37,358 nucleotides of DNA. Origin: Desulfobulbaceae bacterium (GTDB taxonomy: Bacteria > Desulfobacterota > Desulfobulbia > Desulfobulbales > Desulfocapsaceae). This document shows, in pieces, positions 7,872 through 15,754 of the stretch (within the stretch, counting starts at the first letter, position 1; every line of letters begins with the position of its first letter). The DNA lies in NCBI GenBank assembly GCA_024227155.1, contig JAAELB010000286.1, positions 1-37,358 on the forward strand, read 5' to 3'. The notes below the pieces were generated by a model. That model was not told where the DNA came from. It was given only the letters and a program-made list of their open reading frames with translations, and made no database searches. The translations under genes and the position numbers were made by a program.

Positions 7872-10538
7872 ATGAACAAACAGGACTTCATTAAACAGCT
7901 GGTGGTCGAAGACACAACCTACAGCTACTTTGCTATACAAGAACTTTCCAGGCAAGGTTTTGGAGATATTGCCAGGCTTCCCTACACCATTCGCATCTTA
8001 GTTGAAAACCTGCTGAGAAAATTTGACGGCAGGATAGTGAAAGAGAAAGACCTGCATGAAATTAGCAACTGGAAGAGCATCTACGATTTTCCAATGGAAA
8101 TCCCATATCACCCTGCCCGTGTATTAATGCAGGATTTCACAGGAGTACCGGCGGTGGTTGACCTGGCTGCCCTCCGGGATGCGGTTAAAGATCAGGGAGG
8201 AGACCCTTCAGTTGTAAACCCCACTGTCCCGGTGGAACTGGTCGCTGACCATTCTGTTCAGGTTGATTTTTCCGGCACCGAAAAGAGCTTAAACAACAAT
8301 GTCATAAAAGAATATGAAAGAAACAGTGAACGCTATGCTGTTTTTAAGTGGGCACAAAAAACCTTTGACAATTTTCGTGTTGTTCCGCCAAATTCAGGTA
8401 TTTGCCATCAGGTTAACCTGGAACATCTTGGCAGGGTTACAATTACGGAACCAGGCGATGAACAAAATGGAATCACCCAGTTGGCCTACCCCGATACAGT
8501 AGTTGGCCTCGACTCGCATACCACAATGATTAACGGTGTAGGAGTTATGGGATGGGGAGTAGGAGGTATTGAGGCCGAAGCCGTTATGCTGGGTCAGCCC
8601 TATTACATGTCTATTCCCGAAGTGGTTGGCGTCCGCCTGACGGGTACACTTAAAACCGGCATAACAGCCACAGACCTGGTACTGACCCTCACCGAGTTGC
8701 TGCGAAAAACAAAGGTCGTTGAGAAGTTTGTCGAGTTTTTCGGCCCAGGCATGCAAAACCTCTCCATCCCTGACCGCTCCACTATTTCCAACATGACCCC
8801 CGAATATGGAGCAACGCTTGGTTTTTTCCCCATAGATGAAAAGACCATTAATTATCTGGAGCTAACTGGCAGAGACAGGGAAGCGGCTATAACCGAAGCA
8901 ATCACAAAGGCCAACAGCCTCTTTTATGATGATGCAGAACAGGTAGAATACACCCAGGTTGTCGAATTTGACCTATCTACAGTCGAGCCATCCCTCGCAG
9001 GCCCCGCAAGGCCTCAGGACCGAGTAGCTCTTTCCAATATGCGCTCCACCTTCGATACCCTTCTTGGCCGTGAATACAGAAGGGATATCGAATTTAAAAT
9101 GAACGATAAGTCGGTGAAGATTGGGGACGGGAGTGTGGTCATTGCCGCAATAACCTCCTGCACCAACACTTCTAACCCGTACGTACTCATAGGTGCTGGA
9201 CTTATGGCAAAGCAAGCCGTCAAACGTGGGCTTACTGTTCCCGGTTTTGTTAAAACATCCTTCGCTCCAGGTTCAAAAGTTGTCAGTAATTACCTGCTTA
9301 AAAGCGGGCTTATGCCTTATTTTGAGGCCCTAGGTTTTCACATTACCGCTTTTGGTTGTACCACCTGCATCGGCAACAGCGGCCCCCTCAATCCTTCACT
9401 TGATACCATTATTTCTGAACAGGACCTCAATGTTGCAGCGGTTCTCTCGGGCAACAGAAATTTTGAAGCAAGAATCCACCAGAAGATTAAATCAAATTTT
9501 CTCGCCTCCCCCATGCTGGTGCTGGCCTTCGCACTTGCTGGCAGAGTAGATCTTGACCTGGTCCATGACCCTCTTTCCCATGACCCCAATGGAGACGCTG
9601 TGTATCTGCGAGATCTCTGGCCGGAGCAAAAAGAAATTGATGCTCTAGTTGATAAACATGTTACCAAGCAGGCCTTTCTCACCGAGTACGCCCATATCTT
9701 TGATGGCGATGAGTACTGGAGAGGCTTGCCGGTTAAAGAAGGCACAACATACTCTTGGGATGAAAACTCAACCTATATCAAAAAGCCCCCCTATTTCGAT
9801 AATTTTACCATCGAGCAGGGCGAAATAGAAGATATCTGCGGATCAAAAGTCTTTCTTAAGCTAGGGGACACCGTCACCACGGACCACATTTCCCCCGCTG
9901 GTGCCATCGCGGAAGAGTATCCCGCCGGGCGCTATCTCGTGGAGCAGGGTATAGTACAGAATAATTTCAATTCCTACGGCTCACGTCGCGGTAACCACGA
10001 GGTAATGATGCGGGGCACCTTTGGCAACATTCGCATCAAAAATAAACTTGTCGCCCCAAAAGAAGGGGCCTTTACATTGAAGATGCCAGAACAGGAAGAG
10101 ATGTTTAGTTATGATGCTGCCATGGAGTACATCGCTGAAGGAATCCCTTTGATTGTACTGGCTGGAAAAGAATACGGAACAGGCTCATCAAGGGACTGGG
10201 CTGCAAAGGGTACTAACCTACTCGGAGTCAAAGCGGTGATAGCGGAAAGTTTTGAAAGAATTCACCGCAACAATCTGGTTGGAATGGGGGCATTGCCCGT
10301 TGTTTTCAAGCATGGAGAAAATAGCGACGTCCTTGGACTTGACGGCTCAGAAACCTTTAGTATAAGTGGTTTAACTGATATTTTTCCAAGGAAAGAACTG
10401 CAGGTAACAGCCCTTAAGAGTGATGGGTCTACTGTCATTTTTGGGGTAATAGCGCGACTCGACACCGAGGTGGATGTCACCTACTTTCAGCATGGTGGAA
10501 TTCTGCCCTATGTGTTACGACAATTGCTTAAAGCTTAA
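7872..10538 (+). CDS. acnA: Aconitate hydratase A
   Basis: 888 residues, full length for the AcnA/IRP1 type. It converts citrate to isocitrate through cis-aconitate in the cytoplasm, with a [4Fe-4S] cluster. The cluster cysteines are Cys430 in ITSCTNTSNP and Cys496 and Cys499 in FGCTTCIGNSG. Other landmarks are GLDSHTTMINGVGVMGWGVGG (about 212-232), SFAPGSKVV (463-471) and the C-terminal swivel-domain motif GKEYGTGSSRDWAAKG. A GAGGA ribosome site precedes the ATG. The gene ends before a strong bidirectional hairpin terminator. It serves the oxidative or reductive citric acid pathway. Confidence 0.97.
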   Translation: MNKQDFIKQLVVEDTTYSYFAIQELSRQGFGDIARLPYTIRILVENLLRKFDGRIVKEKDLHEISNWKSIYDFPMEIPYHPARVLMQDFTGVPAVVDLAALRDAVKDQGGDPSVVNPTVPVELVADHSVQVDFSGTEKSLNNNVIKEYERNSERYAVFKWAQKTFDNFRVVPPNSGICHQVNLEHLGRVTITEPGDEQNGITQLAYPDTVVGLDSHTTMINGVGVMGWGVGGIEAEAVMLGQPYYMSIPEVVGVRLTGTLKTGITATDLVLTLTELLRKTKVVEKFVEFFGPGMQNLSIPDRSTISNMTPEYGATLGFFPIDEKTINYLELTGRDREAAITEAITKANSLFYDDAEQVEYTQVVEFDLSTVEPSLAGPARPQDRVALSNMRSTFDTLLGREYRRDIEFKMNDKSVKIGDGSVVIAAITSCTNTSNPYVLIGAGLMAKQAVKRGLTVPGFVKTSFAPGSKVVSNYLLKSGLMPYFEALGFHITAFGCTTCIGNSGPLNPSLDTIISEQDLNVAAVLSGNRNFEARIHQKIKSNFLASPMLVLAFALAGRVDLDLVHDPLSHDPNGDAVYLRDLWPEQKEIDALVDKHVTKQAFLTEYAHIFDGDEYWRGLPVKEGTTYSWDENSTYIKKPPYFDNFTIEQGEIEDICGSKVFLKLGDTVTTDHISPAGAIAEEYPAGRYLVEQGIVQNNFNSYGSRRGNHEVMMRGTFGNIRIKNKLVAPKEGAFTLKMPEQEEMFSYDAAMEYIAEGIPLIVLAGKEYGTGSSRDWAAKGTNLLGVKAVIAESFERIHRNNLVGMGALPVVFKHGENSDVLGLDGSETFSISGLTDIFPRKELQVTALKSDGSTVIFGVIARLDTEVDVTYFQHGGILPYVLRQLLKA

Positions 10539-10679
10539 ATTTGATGAACAACAAATTCAGCTACAAAAAAAGGACCCTGTCCACCATATGTCGGTTGAAA
10601 AGAAGGAGTGGGCAAGACTCCCGGAGACATTTCTAACATACGGTGAACAGAGCCCTCCCTGCCGGCTCCACAATAAAAA

Positions 10680-10711
10680 ACTCCCCGAATCATATGTATG
10701 ATTCGGGGAGT
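10680..10711. terminator. Strong bidirectional intrinsic terminator
   Basis: A perfect 15-bp stem, ACTCCCCGAATCATA with its complement, around a 2-base centre. The plus strand has TTTTTT shortly after (after CCCA). The minus strand has TTTTTT immediately after the stem. It ends acnA from the left. From the right it would stop any transcript leaving the cobalamin riboswitch, since no gene lies in between. Confidence 0.9.
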
Positions 10712-10886
10712 CCCATTTTTTCCGCGAATAATTCTATAGGCTATCAGTCCACATCCACGGTGGCCGATCGCTTTAGCGCCTTACTCCTGAAAATCTGTCA
10801 TAAGAAACAAAAAGTCAGTAGACTGTTTTGAAATGAGGTACTTAAAAGAACCTCCAAGGCACTTATACCCCCTTGTGGGGTTTAGT

Positions 10887-11032
10887 AGTTTAGACAGGTA
10901 TTCTGACTCCCGGATCATCCTACACGCTGCACCTTCCCATCAACAATAAGCTGAAAGTGGCTCTTAGCAACGTTCGTCCCCGGTTACAGCGGCGGGCCCG
11001 TCCCGGATTCTCACCGGGTTCCCTTCTAAACT
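10887..11032 (-). ncRNA. Cobalamin riboswitch without a downstream gene
   Basis: Read on the minus strand, the aptamer core is unmistakable: AAGGGAACCCGGTGAGAATC, then GGGACGGGCCCGCCGCTGTA, then GAGCCACT (the B12-box region), GGGAAGG and AGTCAGAATACCTGTC at the 3' side. AGTTTAG (11032-11026) can pair with CTAAACT (10893-10887) to close it. The usual AGGTGC-type 5' strand with the small P2 hairpin is not recognisable upstream, where a family 2 element begins at 11041. Downstream on the minus strand there is only about 175 bases and then the terminator at 10680-10711. No coding region can be supported there, so the switch appears orphaned. Confidence 0.88.
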
Positions 11033-11040
11033 TTATAGAT

Positions 11041-11181
11041 GAGTCTGTTGATTTAATAGCATTTTTGTTCAATATCGAGGCAAACAAAAAATTTTACCAC
11101 AGGCATATAGTTGATATTCCGAGGATAAAATTTTTGGTTTAACGAAGAGATTGGGCGAAAAGGCATTAAAACAACGGGCTC
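11041..11181 (+). mobile_element. Family 2 MITE-like repeat, copy D
   Basis: 141 bp, non-coding. It begins GAGTCTGTTGATTTAAT and ends ATTAAAACAACGGGCTC, an imperfect terminal inverted repeat of about 17 bp. It is flanked directly by a perfect 6-bp duplication, ATAGAT (11035-11040 and 11182-11187). The interior is nearly identical to copy E (31585-31748, opposite orientation), apart from a missing block of about 23 bp in the middle. It inserted 16 bases upstream of the first conserved motif of the cobalamin riboswitch. There is no transposase, so it needs one in trans. Confidence 0.9.
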
Positions 11182-11282
11182 ATAGATGTTGTGTATCAAA
11201 TTGTAAGGCTACAGTCAAGACAACTCTTCAGATTTCGTCAAAGATTTGTTCACATTCGAGCTAAATATATCCCATTCACCCG

Positions 11283-12158
11283 TTAGGCTTCGTTAAACAG
11301 TTTTTCCAGTTCAGGTTTACGAACCACAATAACCTTTTTCATCTCTTCAACTAACGCATGATCAGGATGCATTTTTGCGAAATCATACGCTTTGACGTAA
11401 TTATCCTCTACAAGTACATCGATCATTGCAAGTGCCCTTGGATGATCAGGAGCTACGTCTAGAATAAAAATAATTGCATTAGGCGTGAGTTTCTTAATAT
11501 CAGAATCGTCCGTTATTCCATATATGCCGTCAAAAATGCTGGCAACGTTGGGATGGTCCATCTTTTCCTGGAGAAGCAGTACTGAGATGTTCGGATCGCG
11601 ATCAAACATCGCTTTGATAATATCCTTGGTATAGGCATTATCAGAATTGCCGGTAACAAAATCGTAGGCATTAGTAAGATTTTTCTTGGCAAGGGCAGTT
11701 GTAAGTTCACTTGCAAGCGGATGGTCAGGAATAACTTTTAACATAGCCGCGATAACATCTGATCGCAGTTCCTCAATATAATCTCTTTCGAGTTTATACA
11801 TGCCGCTGACAATGGAATCTATACCTGCATGGCCAGGCATACGTTCGATAACTTTTACAGCACTGGCATAACTCAACCCCTTAAGCAGTTGTCCACTGGT
11901 TGCATACATCTGACCAATAAGAATTTCAGCTTCACCACTTTCCGGGTATCTCTCGATAAAATCGAAAGCGCGATCAAAATCCCAGCCGGTCAGGTGTCCA
12001 GGGTTTTTCTTCACCGCTTCAAACTCTTTCACCATCTGCAGCGTTTCATCGGTGACCTGCTGTTCCTGTTTGGTTTCTCCTTCAACTTTCTTCCCAGACA
12101 TTTTGTTGCGAAGTTTGCTAAAGAGCCCGCCTTTCGATTTTGTGGTATCTGTTTTCAT
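11283..12158 (-). CDS. Helical-repeat protein with Pro-Asp-His motifs, unknown function
   Basis: 291 residues with no signal peptide or membrane segment. A basic, polar N-terminus (1-35, KGGLFSKLRNKMSGKKV) precedes an all-helical array. Recurring phrases mark repeats of about 30-45 residues: ERMPGHAG (105-112), IPDHPLASEL (143-152), MDHPNVAS (200-207), APDHPRALAM (236-245) and HPDHALVEEM (264-273). Blocks 143-185 and 236-278 look like a duplicated unit, each holding (N/V)AYDF. The arrangement recalls TPR or HEAT solenoids, but the x-D-H-P signature is not a standard TPR. It is a single gene. I do not recognise a family; a protein-protein scaffold is the likeliest role. Confidence 0.82.
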   Translation of the reverse strand: MKTDTTKSKGGLFSKLRNKMSGKKVEGETKQEQQVTDETLQMVKEFEAVKKNPGHLTGWDFDRAFDFIERYPESGEAEILIGQMYATSGQLLKGLSYASAVKVIERMPGHAGIDSIVSGMYKLERDYIEELRSDVIAAMLKVIPDHPLASELTTALAKKNLTNAYDFVTGNSDNAYTKDIIKAMFDRDPNISVLLLQEKMDHPNVASIFDGIYGITDDSDIKKLTPNAIIFILDVAPDHPRALAMIDVLVEDNYVKAYDFAKMHPDHALVEEMKKVIVVRKPELEKLFNEA

Positions 12159-12405
12159 ATGGTCAATCCGATTTCATTTATTGCACAACTAACTTTTGCC
12201 CAACGCCGTGCAGTTATACACAGCAACAATGGAGCCTCCCAATTTATGTAATTTTATACTACAATAAGAGATTACTTGCAAATTTCTGTTCACAACTAAA
12301 TGTCAGAAATTGTGGTTTTTTGCTACACCCAGACAGAGCTAAAGCTTAAAGGGTCACGTGATCCATCAGTTCTTAACTTGAAACAATTCAAAACAATACT
12401 CCACA

Positions 12406-13275
12406 ATGGCCACTCAATCCACCCTGGAATTACTGAAAAAACGCGTTCTTAACAAGTCACGCCCAGATGACACTCATTACACCTCCCTACTGTTAAAAGA
12501 TGCCAGGAGTATTGCCAACACCACAGGTCTATCTATCTATCAGGTTGAAGAAATTGCACTTGGGGCGGGGATTCTTCCAGAGAGATACAGTAGGAATCAG
12601 AAGAGTTTGAGCACAGCTGATCAACTGAAACTCCACCGGTCAAAAGTCGCGATTATTGGTCTTGGCGGACTGGGTGGCACTGTCACAGAAATTCTCGCAC
12701 GAATTGGTGTTTGTAATCTAACCCTGATAGACGGAGACTGCTTTGATGAGAGTAACCTCAACAGACAGCTGCTCTCCAGCTATGAAAACCTGGGAATTGC
12801 CAAAGCAGAAATTGCAAAAAAGCGGGTTAATGAAGTGAATCCAGCCCTCAGGGCAAAAAAGATTGAAGAATTTTTCACTGTAAAAAATGGTGAAAGCTTG
12901 CTGGAAAAAGTAGAAATAGCTGTGGACTGTCTCGATACCATAGAAGACCGTTTTATTCTGGAGGACGCCTGTCGGACGGTTTCAATCCCCTTAGTATCCG
13001 CAGCAATCGGCGGTACCAGCGGCCAGGCGACGGTGATCTTTCCAGGAGACCCAGGTTTACAATCCATTTACGGTAACCAGGAAAGTGCCCCAAAACGTGG
13101 AATTGAAGCATCCATGGGAACTCTGCCTTTTGCCGCACTCTATATGGCCTCGGTGGAGTGCGCTGAAGTAGTGGGTCTGCTGCTGGGCAAAGAGTCCGAC
13201 TTGCGACACAGTCTTTTGCTCACCGACATCGCTGACCACAGTTCAGAAGTTGTACAGTTTCCACCCTCAACCTAA
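12406..13275 (+). CDS. ThiF/MoeB-like E1 adenylating protein
   Basis: 289 residues. An N-terminal helical extension (1-65) ends in LGAGILPERYSRNQ. The Rossmann ATP-binding core has GLGGLGG (85-91), IDGDCFDESNLNRQ (108-121) with the conserved Asn-Arg-Gln, and VDCLDT near 173. Family members adenylate the C-terminal glycine of a ubiquitin-like sulfur carrier such as MoaD or ThiS. The zinc-binding CxxC pairs of MoeB are absent, and no sulfur-carrier gene is adjacent, so the partner is unknown. No clear ribosome site precedes the ATG. It differs from the second ThiF-fold protein at 29927, which is TcdA-like. Confidence 0.88.
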   Translation: MATQSTLELLKKRVLNKSRPDDTHYTSLLLKDARSIANTTGLSIYQVEEIALGAGILPERYSRNQKSLSTADQLKLHRSKVAIIGLGGLGGTVTEILARIGVCNLTLIDGDCFDESNLNRQLLSSYENLGIAKAEIAKKRVNEVNPALRAKKIEEFFTVKNGESLLEKVEIAVDCLDTIEDRFILEDACRTVSIPLVSAAIGGTSGQATVIFPGDPGLQSIYGNQESAPKRGIEASMGTLPFAALYMASVECAEVVGLLLGKESDLRHSLLLTDIADHSSEVVQFPPST

Positions 13276-13319
13276 CTCCGTAAGACGGGTACTTATCCAA
13301 TTGATAAGTCGGAGTTTTT
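13274..13319 (+). terminator. Intrinsic terminator after the E1-like gene
   Basis: Outer stem AACTCCG/CGGAGTT and inner stem ACTTATC/GATAAGT (loop CAATT), followed by TTTTT. The two stems are separated by a bulge on the left arm. It starts at the stop codon of the E1-like gene and shields the convergent phnE gene. Confidence 0.75.
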
Positions 13320-13328
13320 ACGAGTCCA

Positions 13329-14126
13329 TCAGATAATACGTTTACGAATATTAGTAACAACGACTTCCGCCAGCACAACCACCGCAAAGATGGCAAGCAA
13401 AATGAGGGATACCCTGTCCCAGTAAAAGAGGTTAAGCGAGGTGTCAAGTGCCATACCAATCCCCCCCGCACCCACCAGGCCAATAACCGCTGATTCACGC
13501 ACATTAATATCCCATCTAAAGAGAAAGATAGCCCAGAACGCTGGGGCCACCTGGGGCCAGTATCCTTTTAGGAAGACACTTGGCCAGGGGGCTCCTGCGG
13601 CAATCATCGCTTCCACAGGGCCCGGGTCCGTCTCCTCCAGTGCCTCGGCGAAAAGTTTTCCAACAAAACCAATTGACCTAAAGGCGATACACACAGTGCC
13701 GGCAAGAGCACCAGGACCAAACACCGCGACAAAAAGCAGTGCCCAGACAAGGGTATTTACCGAACGGGAGGAGACCAGCAGCAACTTGGCAAACCAGTTG
13801 AGGAATCCGATTTTGGTAATATTGCCAGCCGCCATTACACCTATGGGAAGTGCAAAGAACAACGACATCAAGGTGCCGAGGGTTGCAATATGGAGGGTCT
13901 CAACCAGTGCAACATGTACCCCTTCCCAGTAATAGGAATAATCCACAGGCCACATTCTGGTGAGCAGATCGACAACCTGCTGGGGAGCATCCAATAAAAA
14001 CTCTGGAATAACTTCCACCTTTTGCAGAGACAGGGCAAAGGCTATTCCGAAGCCTAAAAATACTGAGAATCTTGCGAGTCTTTCCTGCGGAGTAAACCGC
14101 GACCACTCTTTAGCTGAACCTTTCAT
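13329..14126 (-). CDS. phnE: Phosphonate-type ABC transporter permease
   Basis: 265 residues with about six membrane segments. The binding-protein-dependent transport motif contains RSVNTLVWALLFVAVFGPGALAG and the cytoplasmic loop FAEALEETDPGPVEAMIAAGAPWPSVFLKGYWPQV, in which E-A-x-x-A-G-A contacts the ATPase. It is typical of PhnE. It is the last gene of phnD-phnC-phnE-phnE and overlaps the preceding phnE by ATGA, so translation is coupled. Together the two permeases probably form a heterodimeric channel for phosphonate, phosphite or a related oxyanion. No C-P lyase or phosphite dehydrogenase gene is in the window, so the exact substrate is open. Confidence 0.9.
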   Translation of the reverse strand: MKGSAKEWSRFTPQERLARFSVFLGFGIAFALSLQKVEVIPEFLLDAPQQVVDLLTRMWPVDYSYYWEGVHVALVETLHIATLGTLMSLFFALPIGVMAAGNITKIGFLNWFAKLLLVSSRSVNTLVWALLFVAVFGPGALAGTVCIAFRSIGFVGKLFAEALEETDPGPVEAMIAAGAPWPSVFLKGYWPQVAPAFWAIFLFRWDINVRESAVIGLVGAGGIGMALDTSLNLFYWDRVSLILLAIFAVVVLAEVVVTNIRKRII

Positions 14127-14917
14127 TGAAACACTTTCTTTATCTGCACGGATATGAGTTCGCTAAGCATCACGAGCATTATAATTGAGATGAGAATCGC
14201 AGCGAGAAAATCATAGTCAAAACGTTGAAAAGAGGCAAACAGTGTACCACCTATCCCTCCAGCCCCAACTATACCGACCATAGTGGAATTCCTCAAATTA
14301 GCATCAAACTGATAGGTTGCAAAACCGATAAATCGGTTCAGCACCTGGGGAAGTACAGCCATCAGAATAACACTCATAAAAGGAGCACCGGAGGCACGCA
14401 ACGCCTCAATCGGCTTATCTGAGATTTCTTCAATTGCTTCGGCAAAGAGCTTTCCGATAAAGCCAATGGAGGCAAAAATAAGAGTTAAAATCCCTGCCAG
14501 AGGTCCAAAGCCCACCGCCTTAACAAAGAGAATCGCGAAAATCACCGGATGAAAGGAGCGACACACCATGATAAAAAACCTGGCGATCCAGGTAAGCCAC
14601 ACAGGCATCAGGTTCCTTGCAGCACACAACCCGATAGGTAACGAAAAAAGCACTCCAAAAGCGGATGCTATCACAGCAATCTCAACTGTTTCTATCAGGT
14701 TAGAGATTAGAAGTTTCCACCGTGAATAATCGGGGGGGACCATCTCTCCTAAAAACTTCGCACCATTACCCAAACCAGCAAAGACGCGGGGAAGAGAAAT
14801 ATCGAGATAGCCAATGGCATAAACCAGGTAAACGGCACCAGCCAACCAGGTTAAACGAACCAGCCAGTTGGTCTTAAAAGGTGCGGCTTTCAATTTGACA
14901 AGTTCAGAGGATGTCAT
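14123..14917 (-). CDS. phnE: Phosphonate-type ABC transporter permease (second)
   Basis: 264 residues, paralogous to the adjacent permease. Key segments are [28 protein letters not shown] and [35 protein letters not shown] (the EAA-like loop), then [18 protein letters not shown] chose the ATG at 14917 because it overlaps the phnC stop as ATGA and has GAGAGG upstream; a TTG three codons earlier is also possible. Two PhnE paralogues in one operon are common in PhnCDE1E2 importers. It resides in the inner membrane with about six helices. Confidence 0.9.
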   Translation of the reverse strand: MTSSELVKLKAAPFKTNWLVRLTWLAGAVYLVYAIGYLDISLPRVFAGLGNGAKFLGEMVPPDYSRWKLLISNLIETVEIAVIASAFGVLFSLPIGLCAARNLMPVWLTWIARFFIMVCRSFHPVIFAILFVKAVGFGPLAGILTLIFASIGFIGKLFAEAIEEISDKPIEALRASGAPFMSVILMAVLPQVLNRFIGFATYQFDANLRNSTMVGIVGAGGIGGTLFASFQRFDYDFLAAILISIIMLVMLSELISVQIKKVFQ

Positions 14918-15672
14918 TGCAGCCAATCCTCTCCGCCATAGATTTCTTTCAAATGATCGTTGGTCAGCTCATCTGGGGAACCATCATAAACCACCCCTCC
15001 TTTTGACATACCAATAACCCGGTCTGTATACCTCTTGGCCAACGCAACATCATGAATATTAATGAGCAGAGGGATGTTACGCTCTTTGGAAACAGAGACC
15101 AGCAATTCCATGATCTCTACGCTGGTCTTGGGGTCAAGTGAAGATGTAGGTTCGTCTGCGAGCAGCACTTCAGGATTCTGCATTACCGCCCGGGCAATCC
15201 CGACACGCTGACGCTGACCGCCGGAGAGGCTGTCTGCCCTCTGTTGGGAAAAATCGCTAAGACCGATGATCTCAAGGAGATCAAAAGCCTGCTCGATATC
15301 AACTGCAGGAAATTTACGTAACCAGGCACGCCAGACCGGTACATACCCAAGCCTGCCGCAGAGTACATTTTCCATTACAGAGAGGCGTTCAACCAGGTTA
15401 AACTCCTGAAACACCATACCAATCTTCCGTCTTGCCTCTCTCAGCTGCTGCCCCCGGAGACCAGAAATTTCAAGTCCGGACAATACAACCTTTCCCCCCG
15501 TCGGAGGGATCAGCATATTAATGCAGCGGATCAGAGTAGATTTCCCCGTCCCGGACGGACCAATAATGGCCACAGTCTGCTGGCCTTCCACCGAAAAATC
15601 AATCCCTTTCAGGACTGGCTGTCCAGCTGTGTATTCTTTTATTAAATTTTCAACGGATAATGATGTGGTCAA
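14914..15672 (-). CDS. phnC: Phosphonate-type ABC transporter ATPase
   Basis: 252 residues. Walker A is GPSGTGKST (about 38-46), the signature is [14 protein letters not shown], Walker B is [13 protein letters not shown], and the switch histidine is in [19 protein letters not shown]. The closing [15 protein letters not shown] is characteristic of PhnC. Initiation is at TTG, with GGGAG nine bases upstream and no suitable ATG. It powers import with the two PhnE permeases and PhnD. An intercistronic hairpin separates it from phnD. Confidence 0.93.
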   Translation of the reverse strand: MTTSLSVENLIKEYTAGQPVLKGIDFSVEGQQTVAIIGPSGTGKSTLIRCINMLIPPTGGKVVLSGLEISGLRGQQLREARRKIGMVFQEFNLVERLSVMENVLCGRLGYVPVWRAWLRKFPAVDIEQAFDLLEIIGLSDFSQQRADSLSGGQRQRVGIARAVMQNPEVLLADEPTSSLDPKTSVEIMELLVSVSKERNIPLLINIHDVALAKRYTDRVIGMSKGGVVYDGSPDELTNDHLKEIYGGEDWLQ

Positions 15673-15712
15673 ACCAATCGACTCCCGGAACAGGATTATA
15701 ATGTAAAATAAA

Positions 15713-15736
15713 GGCTATGCTCCTTGGAACATAGCC
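15713..15736 (-). promoter_or_regulatory. Intercistronic hairpin between phnD and phnC
   Basis: On the minus strand GGCTATG pairs with CATAGCC around a 10-base loop. It is followed only by TTTA, so it is at best a weak terminator. Such hairpins behind binding-protein genes commonly protect the upstream mRNA and let the binding protein outnumber the membrane subunits. Confidence 0.55.
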
Positions 15737-15754
15737 CAGTAAATCAAGTTAACC

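Noticed and set aside
10539-10886. Possible small gene controlled by the riboswitch on the minus strand
   Set aside because: Only tiny frames (under about 20 codons) without convincing ribosome sites were seen; none could be supported.
10957-11142. Plus-strand open frame of 61 codons
   Set aside because: It is antisense to the cobalamin aptamer and runs into repeat copy D.
13441-13932. 163-codon plus-strand open frame
   Set aside because: It is antisense to phnE, which has clear family motifs and operon spacing.
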